Part shown: positions 1-6,293 of the stretch, in pieces
How the letters are laid out: every line of letters starts with the position of its first letter
Numbering within the stretch: the stretch's first letter is position 1
Assembly (NCBI GenBank): GCA_018817195.1
Contig: JAHIUL010000215.1
Location: 1-9,016, forward strand
Length of the DNA: 9,016 nucleotides
DNA from: Candidatus Margulisiibacteriota bacterium
GTDB lineage: Bacteria; Margulisbacteria; WOR-1; O2-12-FULL-45-9
Reading direction: 5' to 3'
Notes under the pieces: generated by a model
Told to the model about the DNA's origin: nothing
The model's input: the letters and a program-made list of their open reading frames with translations, nothing else
The model's database searches: none
Position numbers and translations under genes: made by a program

Positions 1-488
1 GAATGCCCTTTTATATACTCAAGCATGGCCTCAATCTCTGACAGGCTGCAGGCTTTGCGCCCGTATTGCCACAGGCGCTTGCGCGTACAATGCCGGCAGT
101 TCATAAAACAAATATTTGTTACCACCATTAAAACCCTGTCCGGGTAACGATGCACCAGACCGGGCACAGGAGAAGAGGCTTCCTCAGCCAGCGGATCGTC
201 CTCTTCCTCACTGCCGGGATAAAGCTCTTCAACTGACGGACAAAGCTGGCGCATTATCGGGTCATTTAACGTTGGCTCGGCTAAAGAGCAATAATATGAT
301 GTTGCAACAAAGGGGAAACGATTGGTCACAGCAAAAAATATTTGCTCATCAATCAGGTGTTTAACATATTTATAATCGCTTAAAACACCAGTCAGCACAT
401 CAGGAGGAGCAAGCGGCTCCTCCTGACAATATGATTTCGGATTATCCAGTAAACTTAAAGTTGTACTTCTTTCCTTAATAGTCCTCAT
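1..488 (-). CDS. KamA-family radical SAM aminomutase (lysine 2,3-aminomutase-like), 3' end outside window
   Basis: Translating the minus strand from the ATG at 488-486 gives 162 codons open to the window edge. The protein has the KamA N-terminal pattern: a SYYCSLAEPTLNDPIMRQ segment (about residues 64-81), an acidic stretch ending DPLAEEASSPVPGLVHRYPDR (98-118), then VTNICFMNCRHCTRKR (123-138). The last contains the radical SAM cluster motif CxxxCxxC at C127, C131 and C134. KamA proteins use a 4Fe-4S cluster, S-adenosylmethionine and PLP to move an amino group between carbons 2 and 3 of an amino acid. The PLP lysine and substrate-binding residues lie outside the window, so lysine, glutamate or arginine specificity cannot be told; the first 55 residues look unlike classical KamA. 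The start overlaps the upstream small gene by 14 bp and has its own ribosome site, suggesting translational coupling. Family membership is secure; exact reaction is not. Confidence 0.88.
   Translation of the reverse strand, partial: MRTIKERSTTLSLLDNPKSYCQEEPLAPPDVLTGVLSDYKYVKHLIDEQIFFAVTNRFPFVATSYYCSLAEPTLNDPIMRQLCPSVEELYPGSEEEDDPLAEEASSPVPGLVHRYPDRVLMVVTNICFMNCRHCTRKRLWQYGRKACSLSEIEAMLEYIKGH
400..426 (-). other. Perfect 11-bp GC-rich hairpin in the 5' coding region of the KamA-like gene
   Basis: Positions 400-410 and 416-426 are exact reverse complements (TCAGGAGGAGC and its partner) with a 5-base loop. In the mRNA it lies about 60-90 nt after the start codon and encodes roughly residues 21-30 (CQEEPLAPPD). 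No U tract follows on either strand, so it does not look like an intrinsic terminator. One arm contains AGGAGGAG, a Shine-Dalgarno-like run that would be hidden in the stem. It may affect translation or mRNA stability, or may simply follow from the codons used. Confidence 0.5.
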
Positions 489-702
489 TATTTTCACCTT
501 CAATCTCTTCCAAAAGAAGATCAGAATCATCATAATCTTCTTCTTCGTCAGAAACACCCTCAAGTGTAGTTGTTTCTTCCTGAACTTCTATAAGAACATC
601 TTCTGGTTCTTCAGGAGCCGCTTGCGGCGCCCTTTCGCCCATGGCAAGAACTGGAAACATCAGCAAACACAGGAAACAAAAAATAATTAAAATTTTTTTC
701 AT
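475..702 (-). CDS. Small exported, highly acidic protein of unknown function (75 aa)
   Basis: I do not recognise this gene. It has a clear Sec-type signal peptide: MKK, a hydrophobic core ILIIFCFLCLLMFPV and a VLA cleavage motif, so signal peptidase I probably cuts after about residue 20. There is no lipobox cysteine at the cleavage site, so it is unlikely to be a lipoprotein. The mature part of about 55 residues has around 23 Asp/Glu and a single basic residue (R24), with clusters such as SDEEEDYDDSD; it is probably disordered and could bind cations or a basic partner outside the membrane. The ATG is supported by AAAGGAG at 710-716, 7 nt upstream, and an in-frame stop just beyond. Its 3' end overlaps the KamA-like gene by 14 bp, so the two are probably made together. 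The signal peptide and good ribosome site argue for a real gene. Confidence 0.75.
   Translation of the reverse strand: MKKILIIFCFLCLLMFPVLAMGERAPQAAPEEPEDVLIEVQEETTTLEGVSDEEEDYDDSDLLLEEIEGENNEDY
494..500 (-). promoter_or_regulatory. Ribosome binding site fixing the start of the KamA-like gene
   Basis: On the minus strand AAGGTGA ends 5 nt before the ATG at 488-486, inside the coding region of the small acidic protein. It supports this ATG as the start of the KamA-like gene and re-initiation after the upstream stop at 475-477. Confidence 0.6.
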
Positions 703-732
703 GATTTTACTCCTTTATATTTATAAAAAATA

Positions 733-882
733 TTAGCTGCCCCGCACCTCCTTTTTACTGCGGAAAACAGAGTCGCAAAAAATAAATTTTGAAAAATTTT
801 GGGGGTTGGCAAAAGCAAACACTGGCGGTGGTTCATCCTCCGATAGGGGCGAAATTTCTTCAGATTCTGCTCTGCTGTTCAT
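733..882 (-). CDS. Possible 49-aa leader ORF, unrecognised
   Basis: An ATG at 882-880 opens a frame of 49 codons ending in TAA at 735-733. The product begins MNSRAESEEISPLSEDEPPP, followed by an aromatic-rich middle (VFAFANPQNFSKFIFCDSVF) and a basic end (RSKKEVRGS). I do not recognise it. In favour: it starts about 20 nt after the predicted transcription start of the promoter at 908-936, has an in-frame stop two codons upstream, and fills most of the leader. Against: the ribosome site is weak (only AGG about 11 nt upstream), and a frame this short can arise by chance. Its last codons run through the orphan Shine-Dalgarno sequence at 745-756, so its translation could expose or mask that site. 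Treat as a candidate only. Confidence 0.3.
   Translation of the reverse strand: MNSRAESEEISPLSEDEPPPVFAFANPQNFSKFIFCDSVFRSKKEVRGS
745..756 (-). promoter_or_regulatory. Perfect Shine-Dalgarno sequence without a start codon behind it
   Basis: The minus strand reads AAAAAGGAGGTG here, a full match to the 16S anti-Shine-Dalgarno. No ATG, and no GTG or TTG at usable spacing, follows; the next start is at 702, about 43 nt on, with its own site at 710-716. Between the two lies a 6-bp AU hairpin (717-722 with 728-733). It could be a ribosome standby site, part of a structured leader, or chance. Confidence 0.4.
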
Positions 883-907
883 GCCTGTTTACCTGTTGTG
901 GCAAAAA

Positions 908-936
908 ATTATGCGCCAAGTGCAAGATTTTATCAA
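908..936 (-). promoter_or_regulatory. Sigma70-type promoter for the small acidic protein and KamA-like genes
   Basis: On the minus strand TTGATA (936-931) and CATAAT (913-908) are separated by 17 bp. Each hexamer matches the consensus at 5 of 6 positions. The promoter lies just beyond the stop of the GT4 gene at 956, so the left-end genes form their own transcription unit. The expected start near 901 gives a leader of about 200 nt before the ATG at 702. I saw no convincing terminator between the GT4 stop and this promoter, so some read-through from the sugar operon is possible. Confidence 0.6.
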
Positions 937-955
937 GCAAATTTTTTGGGGCCAA

Positions 956-1987
956 TTAAGCGCTCAAGGCCTTATAAACACTGGCATAATTACGCGCCAT
1001 GACCTGGGGAATAAAGTGCTTTTCAACATGCCTGCGGCAGGCCTGCGGATCAATTTTGCCATCCAAAACATCTCTAACCCGCTTAACAAAAGCTCCGTAA
1101 TCCCCAGCTTTGACCACATAGCCAGTTTCCTGGTCTTTTATCACTTCCGGCACCGCCCCGCGGCCGTAAGCCACCACCGGTGTGCCGCTGGCCATGGCTT
1201 CGGCCATTACCATGCCAAAAGGCTCTTCCCAGCGGATGGGGAAAAGCAGGCAGGCTGCATCTTCAAAAAGCTTCGCCTTTTTGTCAGCAGCAACCTCTCC
1301 CATGTAAATAATATTCTTGCCATCAACATGCGGTTTGACTTCTTTTTCAAAATATCTATGGTTCTTGGGAATGCGACTATCAACTTTGCCCGACATTATC
1401 AACTTGAGACCGAGTTCTTTGGCAACCTTTATAGCAATATCCGGGCCTTTGTTAGCCACACAATTGGACAGCCAGAGAAGATAACCTTTCTTCTTTGGCT
1501 GAAATTTAAACTGCCCAATATCAATTGAATTATGGACCATATCAACAACATTTAACCCTTTTATCAGTTTTCTCTGAGCGCGGCTGATTGAAACAAAATT
1601 ATTGCCCTTAAAATAATCAAACCCTGGGTCCCCCTGCTCTAAATATATATTATGCAATGTGGTAATAAGCGGAACTTTAGTTAGCGGCGCATAGATCAAA
1701 CCATACATACCGCCATGATTGTGAATAACATCAAATTCTTGTGCGTTTTCAAAGGCATAGGCAAAGTGCGCCCAGACAGGGTTCATATCAGGATTGCCGA
1801 TGCCAATCGGTTTTTTGATAATGGACCTTAATTTAGCAGAGGTTTTCGAATCAGCTGTTGCAAAAAGCGTCACATCATGGCCCAAACGCACTAATTCTTC
1901 GGTCAAAAGACTGGCAATTAATTCAGTGCCGCCGTATTTTTCCGGGGGCACCCTTAAGATTGGCGAAACTATTTGCGCAATTTTCAT
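956..1987 (-). CDS. GT4-family glycosyltransferase (GT-B fold), last gene of the sugar operon
   Basis: This 343-aa protein is a retaining GT-B glycosyltransferase of family GT4. The N-terminal half (1-165) starts MKIAQIVSPI and has the acceptor-side glycine pair in EKYGGTE (16-22), and HNHGG at 89-93. The C-terminal donor-binding half (about 168-320) has the diagnostic E-x7-E in EEPFGMVMAE, with E255 and E263, followed by AMASGTPVVAYGRGAVPEVI. There is no signal peptide or membrane segment, so it is cytosolic or membrane-peripheral. At 343 aa it is slightly short for GT4 but both halves are intact. The ATG lies 4 bp after the stop of the GH65 gene without a strong ribosome site, implying coupled translation. 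Donor and acceptor cannot be read from sequence; beside a GH65 phosphorylase a glucosyl donor is a reasonable guess, not evidence. Confidence 0.9.
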   Translation of the reverse strand: MKIAQIVSPILRVPPEKYGGTELIASLLTEELVRLGHDVTLFATADSKTSAKLRSIIKKPIGIGNPDMNPVWAHFAYAFENAQEFDVIHNHGGMYGLIYAPLTKVPLITTLHNIYLEQGDPGFDYFKGNNFVSISRAQRKLIKGLNVVDMVHNSIDIGQFKFQPKKKGYLLWLSNCVANKGPDIAIKVAKELGLKLIMSGKVDSRIPKNHRYFEKEVKPHVDGKNIIYMGEVAADKKAKLFEDAACLLFPIRWEEPFGMVMAEAMASGTPVVAYGRGAVPEVIKDQETGYVVKAGDYGAFVKRVRDVLDGKIDPQACRRHVEKHFIPQVMARNYASVYKALSA

Positions 1988-1991
1988 TAAT

Positions 1992-4316
1992 TCAGTACTT
2001 TGGGCCCAGCTTCACAGTGGTAATTTTTTTGGAACTCACTTTATATTGCTTGGCCCGCACGGTCACATTAACTGCCTTGCCGTCAATCACTTTTAAAGAA
2101 ATATTCTTATGGTTTAATTTAACCTGTAGCAAACTGCCCTGCCAAAAACAGGTATAAGATATCTCCTGCCATTTTTTGGGCAGCCATGGGTCAAAACACA
2201 AATTGTTGCGTCTGAGCCTCATACCGGCAAACCCATGGATCGCTGTCATCCACGCCCCGCCGGTGGCAGCCCCATGAATGCCGTCACCGGTATTCTTATT
2301 GGCATCAAGTAAATCGATGTAAGATGTTTTAATAAAATAATCATATGCCCGTTTATGGTCGCCAATATCCAGGCCTGTAATTGCATAAATGCACGGAGAC
2401 AAAGATGATTTATGCATTGTCCTGGCCTCATAATAGTTGTAATTTTTTTCCTTAAGGTCAGGCGAAAAACGGTCTGGAAACAAATACAAAAGCAGCACCA
2501 CATCAGCTTGCTTTAACAATTGTGTTCTTTCCAAATTTGAAAGATCAAGGCCTTTGGGCCAGAGAGGCAAGCCATTGCTGTCAAGTTCTGAAACCGTAAA
2601 ATCATCCAGGCTGAAATATCCCTCAAACTGCTCAATTAGTTCTGATTTTTGATCATATGACAAGAAAATTGTTTTTGAAACAACTTTCAACTTTTCTATT
2701 TCCTCAGACTCCAAAGCGATTTTTTTTATTAATGCTTTTAAAACTTCGGGCGCATTTTTTTGCATCTGATTATAAATAGTTAGCGCGTATTCGAGATGCC
2801 ACATAACCAAATAATTGGTAAAAGCATTATTGTCTACGTGCTCATGAAATTCATCCGGTCCAATAACTTTTCTTATTTCATAACGGTCGCGCCGCTTTTC
2901 CACGCGTGACAGCCAGAAACGCGCTGACTGAAAAATAATTTCCGCGCCATACTTATAAAGGAAATCTGTGTCTTTTGTCGCTTGCATATAATTAAACACA
3001 CCGTAGGCCACATCAGAAACAATATGATGCTCTTCATCTCCGGTAAATATCTTGACTGAAGAACCGTCAGCCCGCAGGCCGTAATTTGGCGTGGTCTCTT
3101 CGCCGCTGTCCGCACTTTCCCAGGCGTATTTAGCGCCTTTATAGCCCATTTCCCTGGAATTTTTTAGCGCCCCAGCCATGGTGTAATAACGGTACATCAA
3201 CAAATTACGCGCTTCTTCAGGAAAATTATAAATATAAAAAGGCAGCATAAAAATTTCTGTATCCCAGAAAACATGACCTTTATAACCTTCCCCTGTGAGG
3301 AACTTAGCCGCAATGCTAACAGTTGGATCATGATGAGGCTTGATAACAAGCAAATGATATATATTGAAACGAATGCCTTTTTGCGCCCTGCGGTCCCCGT
3401 TTATTTGAACATCCGCGGTCTGCCACATCTTCTCCCTTGTTTCCACATGCTTCTTAACATGGTAATCAACACCTTCATACATCATGTCCCGCAAAAGATC
3501 CGTGGCTGTTGAATTAATCTGGCGCTCATAACCTTCGCGGCTGGTAAATACGCTGATCCACTTGGCAAAATTATACTGACTGCCTTTTTCAGCCTTAAAT
3601 ATCATTTCCTGGGCAAATTTTTCGCCGTATACACGGTTAACCTTAATAATGTTTAAGTTATTGCCCATATAAACAGTATCGGCGGCAATGGCAATCTTTG
3701 TCTTGTCATCACGAGTTTCCATTTCAAGATAGATTGACTCTTTATCCCGCTGCATGGAGACCACATTAAGATGCTTGATTCTTTCCTCCGGGAAATACCC
3801 CTGGTTAGTTACGTCACCATTAAGTCCGCTAATTACTTTTATTTCCCCTGAAAAATTCATCGGGGTTATGCTTACACACATTAAGGCACCCCTGACCTGA
3901 TGGGCAAAAATCATGCGCTTGCTCTCAAATTTTAATTTTTTGCCGTCCGGGTTCTTCATGATGGTAGTCCGGTGAAGAATACCCTTCTTCATGTCCAGCG
4001 CCCTTTTGTGGGAAATCACTTTGCAGGTATCAATGCTAAATTTATTGCCGTTTACCCAAACTGAAAAATCGTTCCAGCCCGGGACCTTAACAATTTCCCT
4101 GACATAGCTCTCTGCCTTGTCAAAAACACCGGCAATATACATGCCACGGTAGCTGCCGTGAGGGTTTTCTTCAAACGCGCCGCGCATTCCCAGATAGCCA
4201 TTGCCCAAAGTAAAGAGGGATTCATACATAGCCTGCTTGTGAGGATGATACTTCTTTTCCTCAATCAGCCAGTCATCCTGGCTTAATTTAAAATCTTTGC
4301 AAATATTATTTGTCAT
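1992..4316 (-). CDS. Glycoside hydrolase family 65 disaccharide phosphorylase (kojibiose/trehalose/maltose phosphorylase type)
   Basis: This 774-aa protein has full GH65 layout: N-terminal beta-sandwich (about 1-270, with ESLFTLGNGYLGMRGAFEE at 32-50), (alpha/alpha)6 barrel (about 310-690) and a small C-terminal beta domain (700-774). GH65 phosphorylases split alpha-glucosyl disaccharides with phosphate by inversion, giving beta-glucose 1-phosphate and glucose. The general acid is E489 in GPDEFHEHVDNNAFTN. Other conserved elements are GHVFWDTEIF (347-356), KQAD (602-605), HKSSLSP (635-641) and GDGIHGAATGGAW (678-690), lining the sugar and phosphate pocket. The loop WESADSGEETTP (399-410) looks more like kojibiose- or trehalose-type enzymes than maltose phosphorylase, but specificity is unproven. 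No signal peptide: cytosolic. The adjacent beta-phosphoglucomutase is its usual partner. The start overlaps that gene by 11 bp (ATGACAAATAA holds both start and stop). Confidence 0.93.
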   Translation of the reverse strand: MTNNICKDFKLSQDDWLIEEKKYHPHKQAMYESLFTLGNGYLGMRGAFEENPHGSYRGMYIAGVFDKAESYVREIVKVPGWNDFSVWVNGNKFSIDTCKVISHKRALDMKKGILHRTTIMKNPDGKKLKFESKRMIFAHQVRGALMCVSITPMNFSGEIKVISGLNGDVTNQGYFPEERIKHLNVVSMQRDKESIYLEMETRDDKTKIAIAADTVYMGNNLNIIKVNRVYGEKFAQEMIFKAEKGSQYNFAKWISVFTSREGYERQINSTATDLLRDMMYEGVDYHVKKHVETREKMWQTADVQINGDRRAQKGIRFNIYHLLVIKPHHDPTVSIAAKFLTGEGYKGHVFWDTEIFMLPFYIYNFPEEARNLLMYRYYTMAGALKNSREMGYKGAKYAWESADSGEETTPNYGLRADGSSVKIFTGDEEHHIVSDVAYGVFNYMQATKDTDFLYKYGAEIIFQSARFWLSRVEKRRDRYEIRKVIGPDEFHEHVDNNAFTNYLVMWHLEYALTIYNQMQKNAPEVLKALIKKIALESEEIEKLKVVSKTIFLSYDQKSELIEQFEGYFSLDDFTVSELDSNGLPLWPKGLDLSNLERTQLLKQADVVLLLYLFPDRFSPDLKEKNYNYYEARTMHKSSLSPCIYAITGLDIGDHKRAYDYFIKTSYIDLLDANKNTGDGIHGAATGGAWMTAIHGFAGMRLRRNNLCFDPWLPKKWQEISYTCFWQGSLLQVKLNHKNISLKVIDGKAVNVTVRAKQYKVSSKKITTVKLGPKY

Positions 4317-4959
4317 TGATATTTATAATATTCTCTAAACCCAACTCGGACAAATCGTTGACTAAAATTGTTGCGCCTTTTAATGCCTCCGGATTATTGT
4401 GGCGGTCAATGCCTACACAATAAAACCCGCCCCGCAGCGCCGCCTCCACCCCAGACTTTGCATCTTCGAAAACAACTGATTCTTTAGGCGAAACCTTAAG
4501 CCTGCTTGCCGCAGTTAAAAAAATTTCCGGATCAGGCTTACCCTTTTCAAAATCAGCACCTGAGACATTGGCATCAAAGATATCATATAAATTAATTTTT
4601 TTCAAAATACGGACCGCATTCTTGCTGGAAGACGCCGCAGCCAACTTAACGCCCCTGGCCTTAAGCTCTTTAACAATTTTAACCGAACTGTCAAATATTT
4701 CAATAGGATCGCCGTCCAGAAGCTCTAAATAATAATTTTGTTTGATATCTCCAGCTTTCTTGATCTCTTCCTGGTCTAATTCCGTTAAAATTGCGGCCGC
4801 ACCCTCAAGCCTGGGCCGGCCGTCCACCTTTGCCAAATAATCAGCCATGGTAAATTTATGGCCGTATCCCTCAAACATTTTTTGCCAGGCCTTAAAATGC
4901 AGGGGCACTGTATTGACAATGACGCCGTCTAAATCAAAAATCGCGCCTTTTACGCTCAA
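4306..4959 (-). CDS. pgmB: Beta-phosphoglucomutase, HAD superfamily
   Basis: The enzyme converts beta-glucose 1-phosphate to glucose 6-phosphate through a beta-glucose 1,6-bisphosphate intermediate. The 217 aa match the family length. HAD motifs appear in order: I, FDLDGVIVNT with nucleophile D9 and acid/base D11; T17 and H21 of the cap hinge; DGR with R48 at the position of the substrate-binding arginine; II, the serine run at 110-112; III, K141 in KGKPDP; IV, FEDAKSG with E165 and D166 for magnesium. These match the well-studied Lactococcus lactis enzyme closely. The start is TTG at 4959-4957, chosen because the protein must begin just before the HAD motif, and AAGG lies about 9 nt upstream. 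It sits 2 bp after the GT4 stop and overlaps the GH65 start by 11 bp. Pairing with GH65 makes a sugar other than beta-glucose 1-phosphate unlikely. Confidence 0.9.
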   Translation of the reverse strand: MSVKGAIFDLDGVIVNTVPLHFKAWQKMFEGYGHKFTMADYLAKVDGRPRLEGAAAILTELDQEEIKKAGDIKQNYYLELLDGDPIEIFDSSVKIVKELKARGVKLAAASSSKNAVRILKKINLYDIFDANVSGADFEKGKPDPEIFLTAASRLKVSPKESVVFEDAKSGVEAALRGGFYCVGIDRHNNPEALKGATILVNDLSELGLENIININDK

Positions 4960-4961
4960 AG

Positions 4962-6206
4962 CTAAACCCTTATCTCTTCTCTAGGAAAAACAAATTTTCC
5001 GATCTTCTTCCGGCCATGTTTTTTCTTTGCGCTGTATTCGTTTATGGTTTCCTGATAAACTTTAAAAATATTCTTAGCGTAAATTTCTTTCGTGTAAAGA
5101 CATTCAACCTGCTTGCGGCCGGTTTTACCAAGTTTATCGCGCAGTTTTTGACTGCCCAACAAATTTATCATTTTTTCAGCCAGGGCCTCGTGATTATTTT
5201 TCGGCACAACATATCCATTAACATCATTCTGAATAATTTCCGGCATAGCGCCTGATTCACTAACAATAATCGGCTTAGCCGAAGCCATGGCCTCAAGCAT
5301 GGCCAGGCCAAACGGCTCTTCTGAGCTTGATGGATAGAGGATCACATCAGCTGCACGGTAAAGTTGGGGCATTTCTTCCAGAGAATAACTATTAATGTAA
5401 ATGCTGTCTTCCAAATCCAGATGCTTTATTAATGTCACAAAGTAAGCGATATCTTTATTCTGGGTCAGGCCCCAATCGATAATATTGCCGCTGCCTGACA
5501 TGACCAGAAAAGCTTTGGGAAACTTATCTTTGACCAACCGAAACGCTTCAATTGTAATATCACAGCCTTTAGCAATGCCCATTCTAGCAGGACTCAAAAT
5601 AATCGGCCCCTTATGTTTAAGCTGCTTGTGCTTTCTTAACAATGCGGCTGAAGGCTTGCCCTGTGAAAAGATCTTATTGTCAATGCCATGGTGAACCACG
5701 GCAATTTTTTCATCCGGCACACCTACGGCAGACAAATCCCTTTTTATATAATGGCTTATAGCAATAATCTTATCCCAGGCGATTTTACAGGTTAAGTCAA
5801 GAAACAGCTTGTCCCTCCAGGTATTATGCGCGGTCAAAACAAGCGGAATTTTGCGCGTGAGCGCATATTGTTCCAGTATACGCACATGATAGCGGCTAAA
5901 ATAGTGCATGTTATGAGCGTGAATAACATCAGGCTTAGCTTTGTCCAGGAAATCAAAAGTAATATCAGAAACATTATCATCAACTTCCTGGAAATTACTC
6001 TTAAAAAGCCAGTTAAGGTCAAAAAATTTAGATCGTTGTATTTTGACCCCGTGAAAATTATACTCTTCATCATAACCCTCGGCAGATCCGGTCAAAAGAG
6101 AAACTTTGTTGCCCATCTTAACTAATTGCGGCATCAAGAAAACGAGATGGGTTTCAACTCCGCCAATAATCGGAGGAAAACCCCAGTGGAGCATAGCAAT
6201 TTTCAT
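4962..6206 (-). CDS. GT4-family glycosyltransferase (GT-B fold), first gene of the sugar operon
   Basis: A 414-aa retaining GT-B glycosyltransferase. The N-terminal acceptor domain (1-175) opens MKIAMLHWGFPPIIGGVETH, with the typical GGVE glycine pair at 15-16, and includes DVIHAHNMH (93-101). A linker leads into the C-terminal donor domain (about 200-385), with ILSPARMGIAKG (203-214) and the E-x7-E motif EEPFGLAMLE (E297, E305). A lysine/arginine-rich tail (394-405) could favour contact with membrane or nucleic acid. No signal peptide or membrane span is seen. The ATG follows a strong ribosome site (GAGGTGA, about 7 nt away) and a near-consensus promoter. It resembles the second GT4 of the operon in the donor domain but is clearly not a recent duplicate. 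Sugar donor and product are unknown; synthesis of a glucoside related to the GH65 substrate is one possibility. Confidence 0.9.
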   Translation of the reverse strand: MKIAMLHWGFPPIIGGVETHLVFLMPQLVKMGNKVSLLTGSAEGYDEEYNFHGVKIQRSKFFDLNWLFKSNFQEVDDNVSDITFDFLDKAKPDVIHAHNMHYFSRYHVRILEQYALTRKIPLVLTAHNTWRDKLFLDLTCKIAWDKIIAISHYIKRDLSAVGVPDEKIAVVHHGIDNKIFSQGKPSAALLRKHKQLKHKGPIILSPARMGIAKGCDITIEAFRLVKDKFPKAFLVMSGSGNIIDWGLTQNKDIAYFVTLIKHLDLEDSIYINSYSLEEMPQLYRAADVILYPSSSEEPFGLAMLEAMASAKPIIVSESGAMPEIIQNDVNGYVVPKNNHEALAEKMINLLGSQKLRDKLGKTGRKQVECLYTKEIYAKNIFKVYQETINEYSAKKKHGRKKIGKFVFPREEIRV

Positions 6207-6237
6207 AAAAATTTCACCTCAAAATAAGAATAGGAAA

Positions 6238-6266
6238 ATTATCCTTTAAAAGCAGGAAAAAGTCAA
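6238..6266 (-). promoter_or_regulatory. Near-consensus sigma70 promoter of the GT4-pgmB-GH65-GT4 operon
   Basis: On the minus strand TTGACT (6266-6261) and GATAAT (6243-6238) are exactly 17 bp apart, each 5 of 6 to consensus. It lies in the 87-bp gap between the ftsZ stop (6294) and the GT4 start (6206), with expected transcription start near 6231 and a leader of about 25 nt that includes the GAGGTGA ribosome site. I see no strong terminator after ftsZ, so division-cluster transcripts may also read through. Confidence 0.65.
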
Positions 6267-6293
6267 TCCAAAGCAGAAGCCAAACAACAAGCT

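Noticed and set aside
116..364. Open frame of 82 codons on the plus strand
   Set aside because: It is antisense to the KamA-like gene, whose minus-strand translation shows the radical SAM motif.
703..907. Lysine riboswitch upstream of the KamA-like gene
   Set aside because: AGGAGGTGCG slightly recalls the lysine aptamer's AGAGGTGC, but it lies only about 45 nt before the start codon, leaving no room for the aptamer of about 170 nt, and other conserved elements are not seen.
901..955. Terminator after the second GT4 gene
   Set aside because: T-rich and A-rich runs are present but no stem of useful length precedes them; the sequence is better explained by the promoter at 908-936.
1030..1046. 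REP-like element GCCTGCGGCAGGC with an overlapping palindrome GCAGGCCTGC
   Set aside because: It is inside the GT4 gene, encodes PQACRRH in frame, and occurs once in the window, so there is no evidence of a repeat family.
806..1528. Open frame of 240 codons on the plus strand
   Set aside because: It lies mostly antisense to the GT4 gene, which has full family motifs; the product shows no recognisable domain and no good ribosome site.
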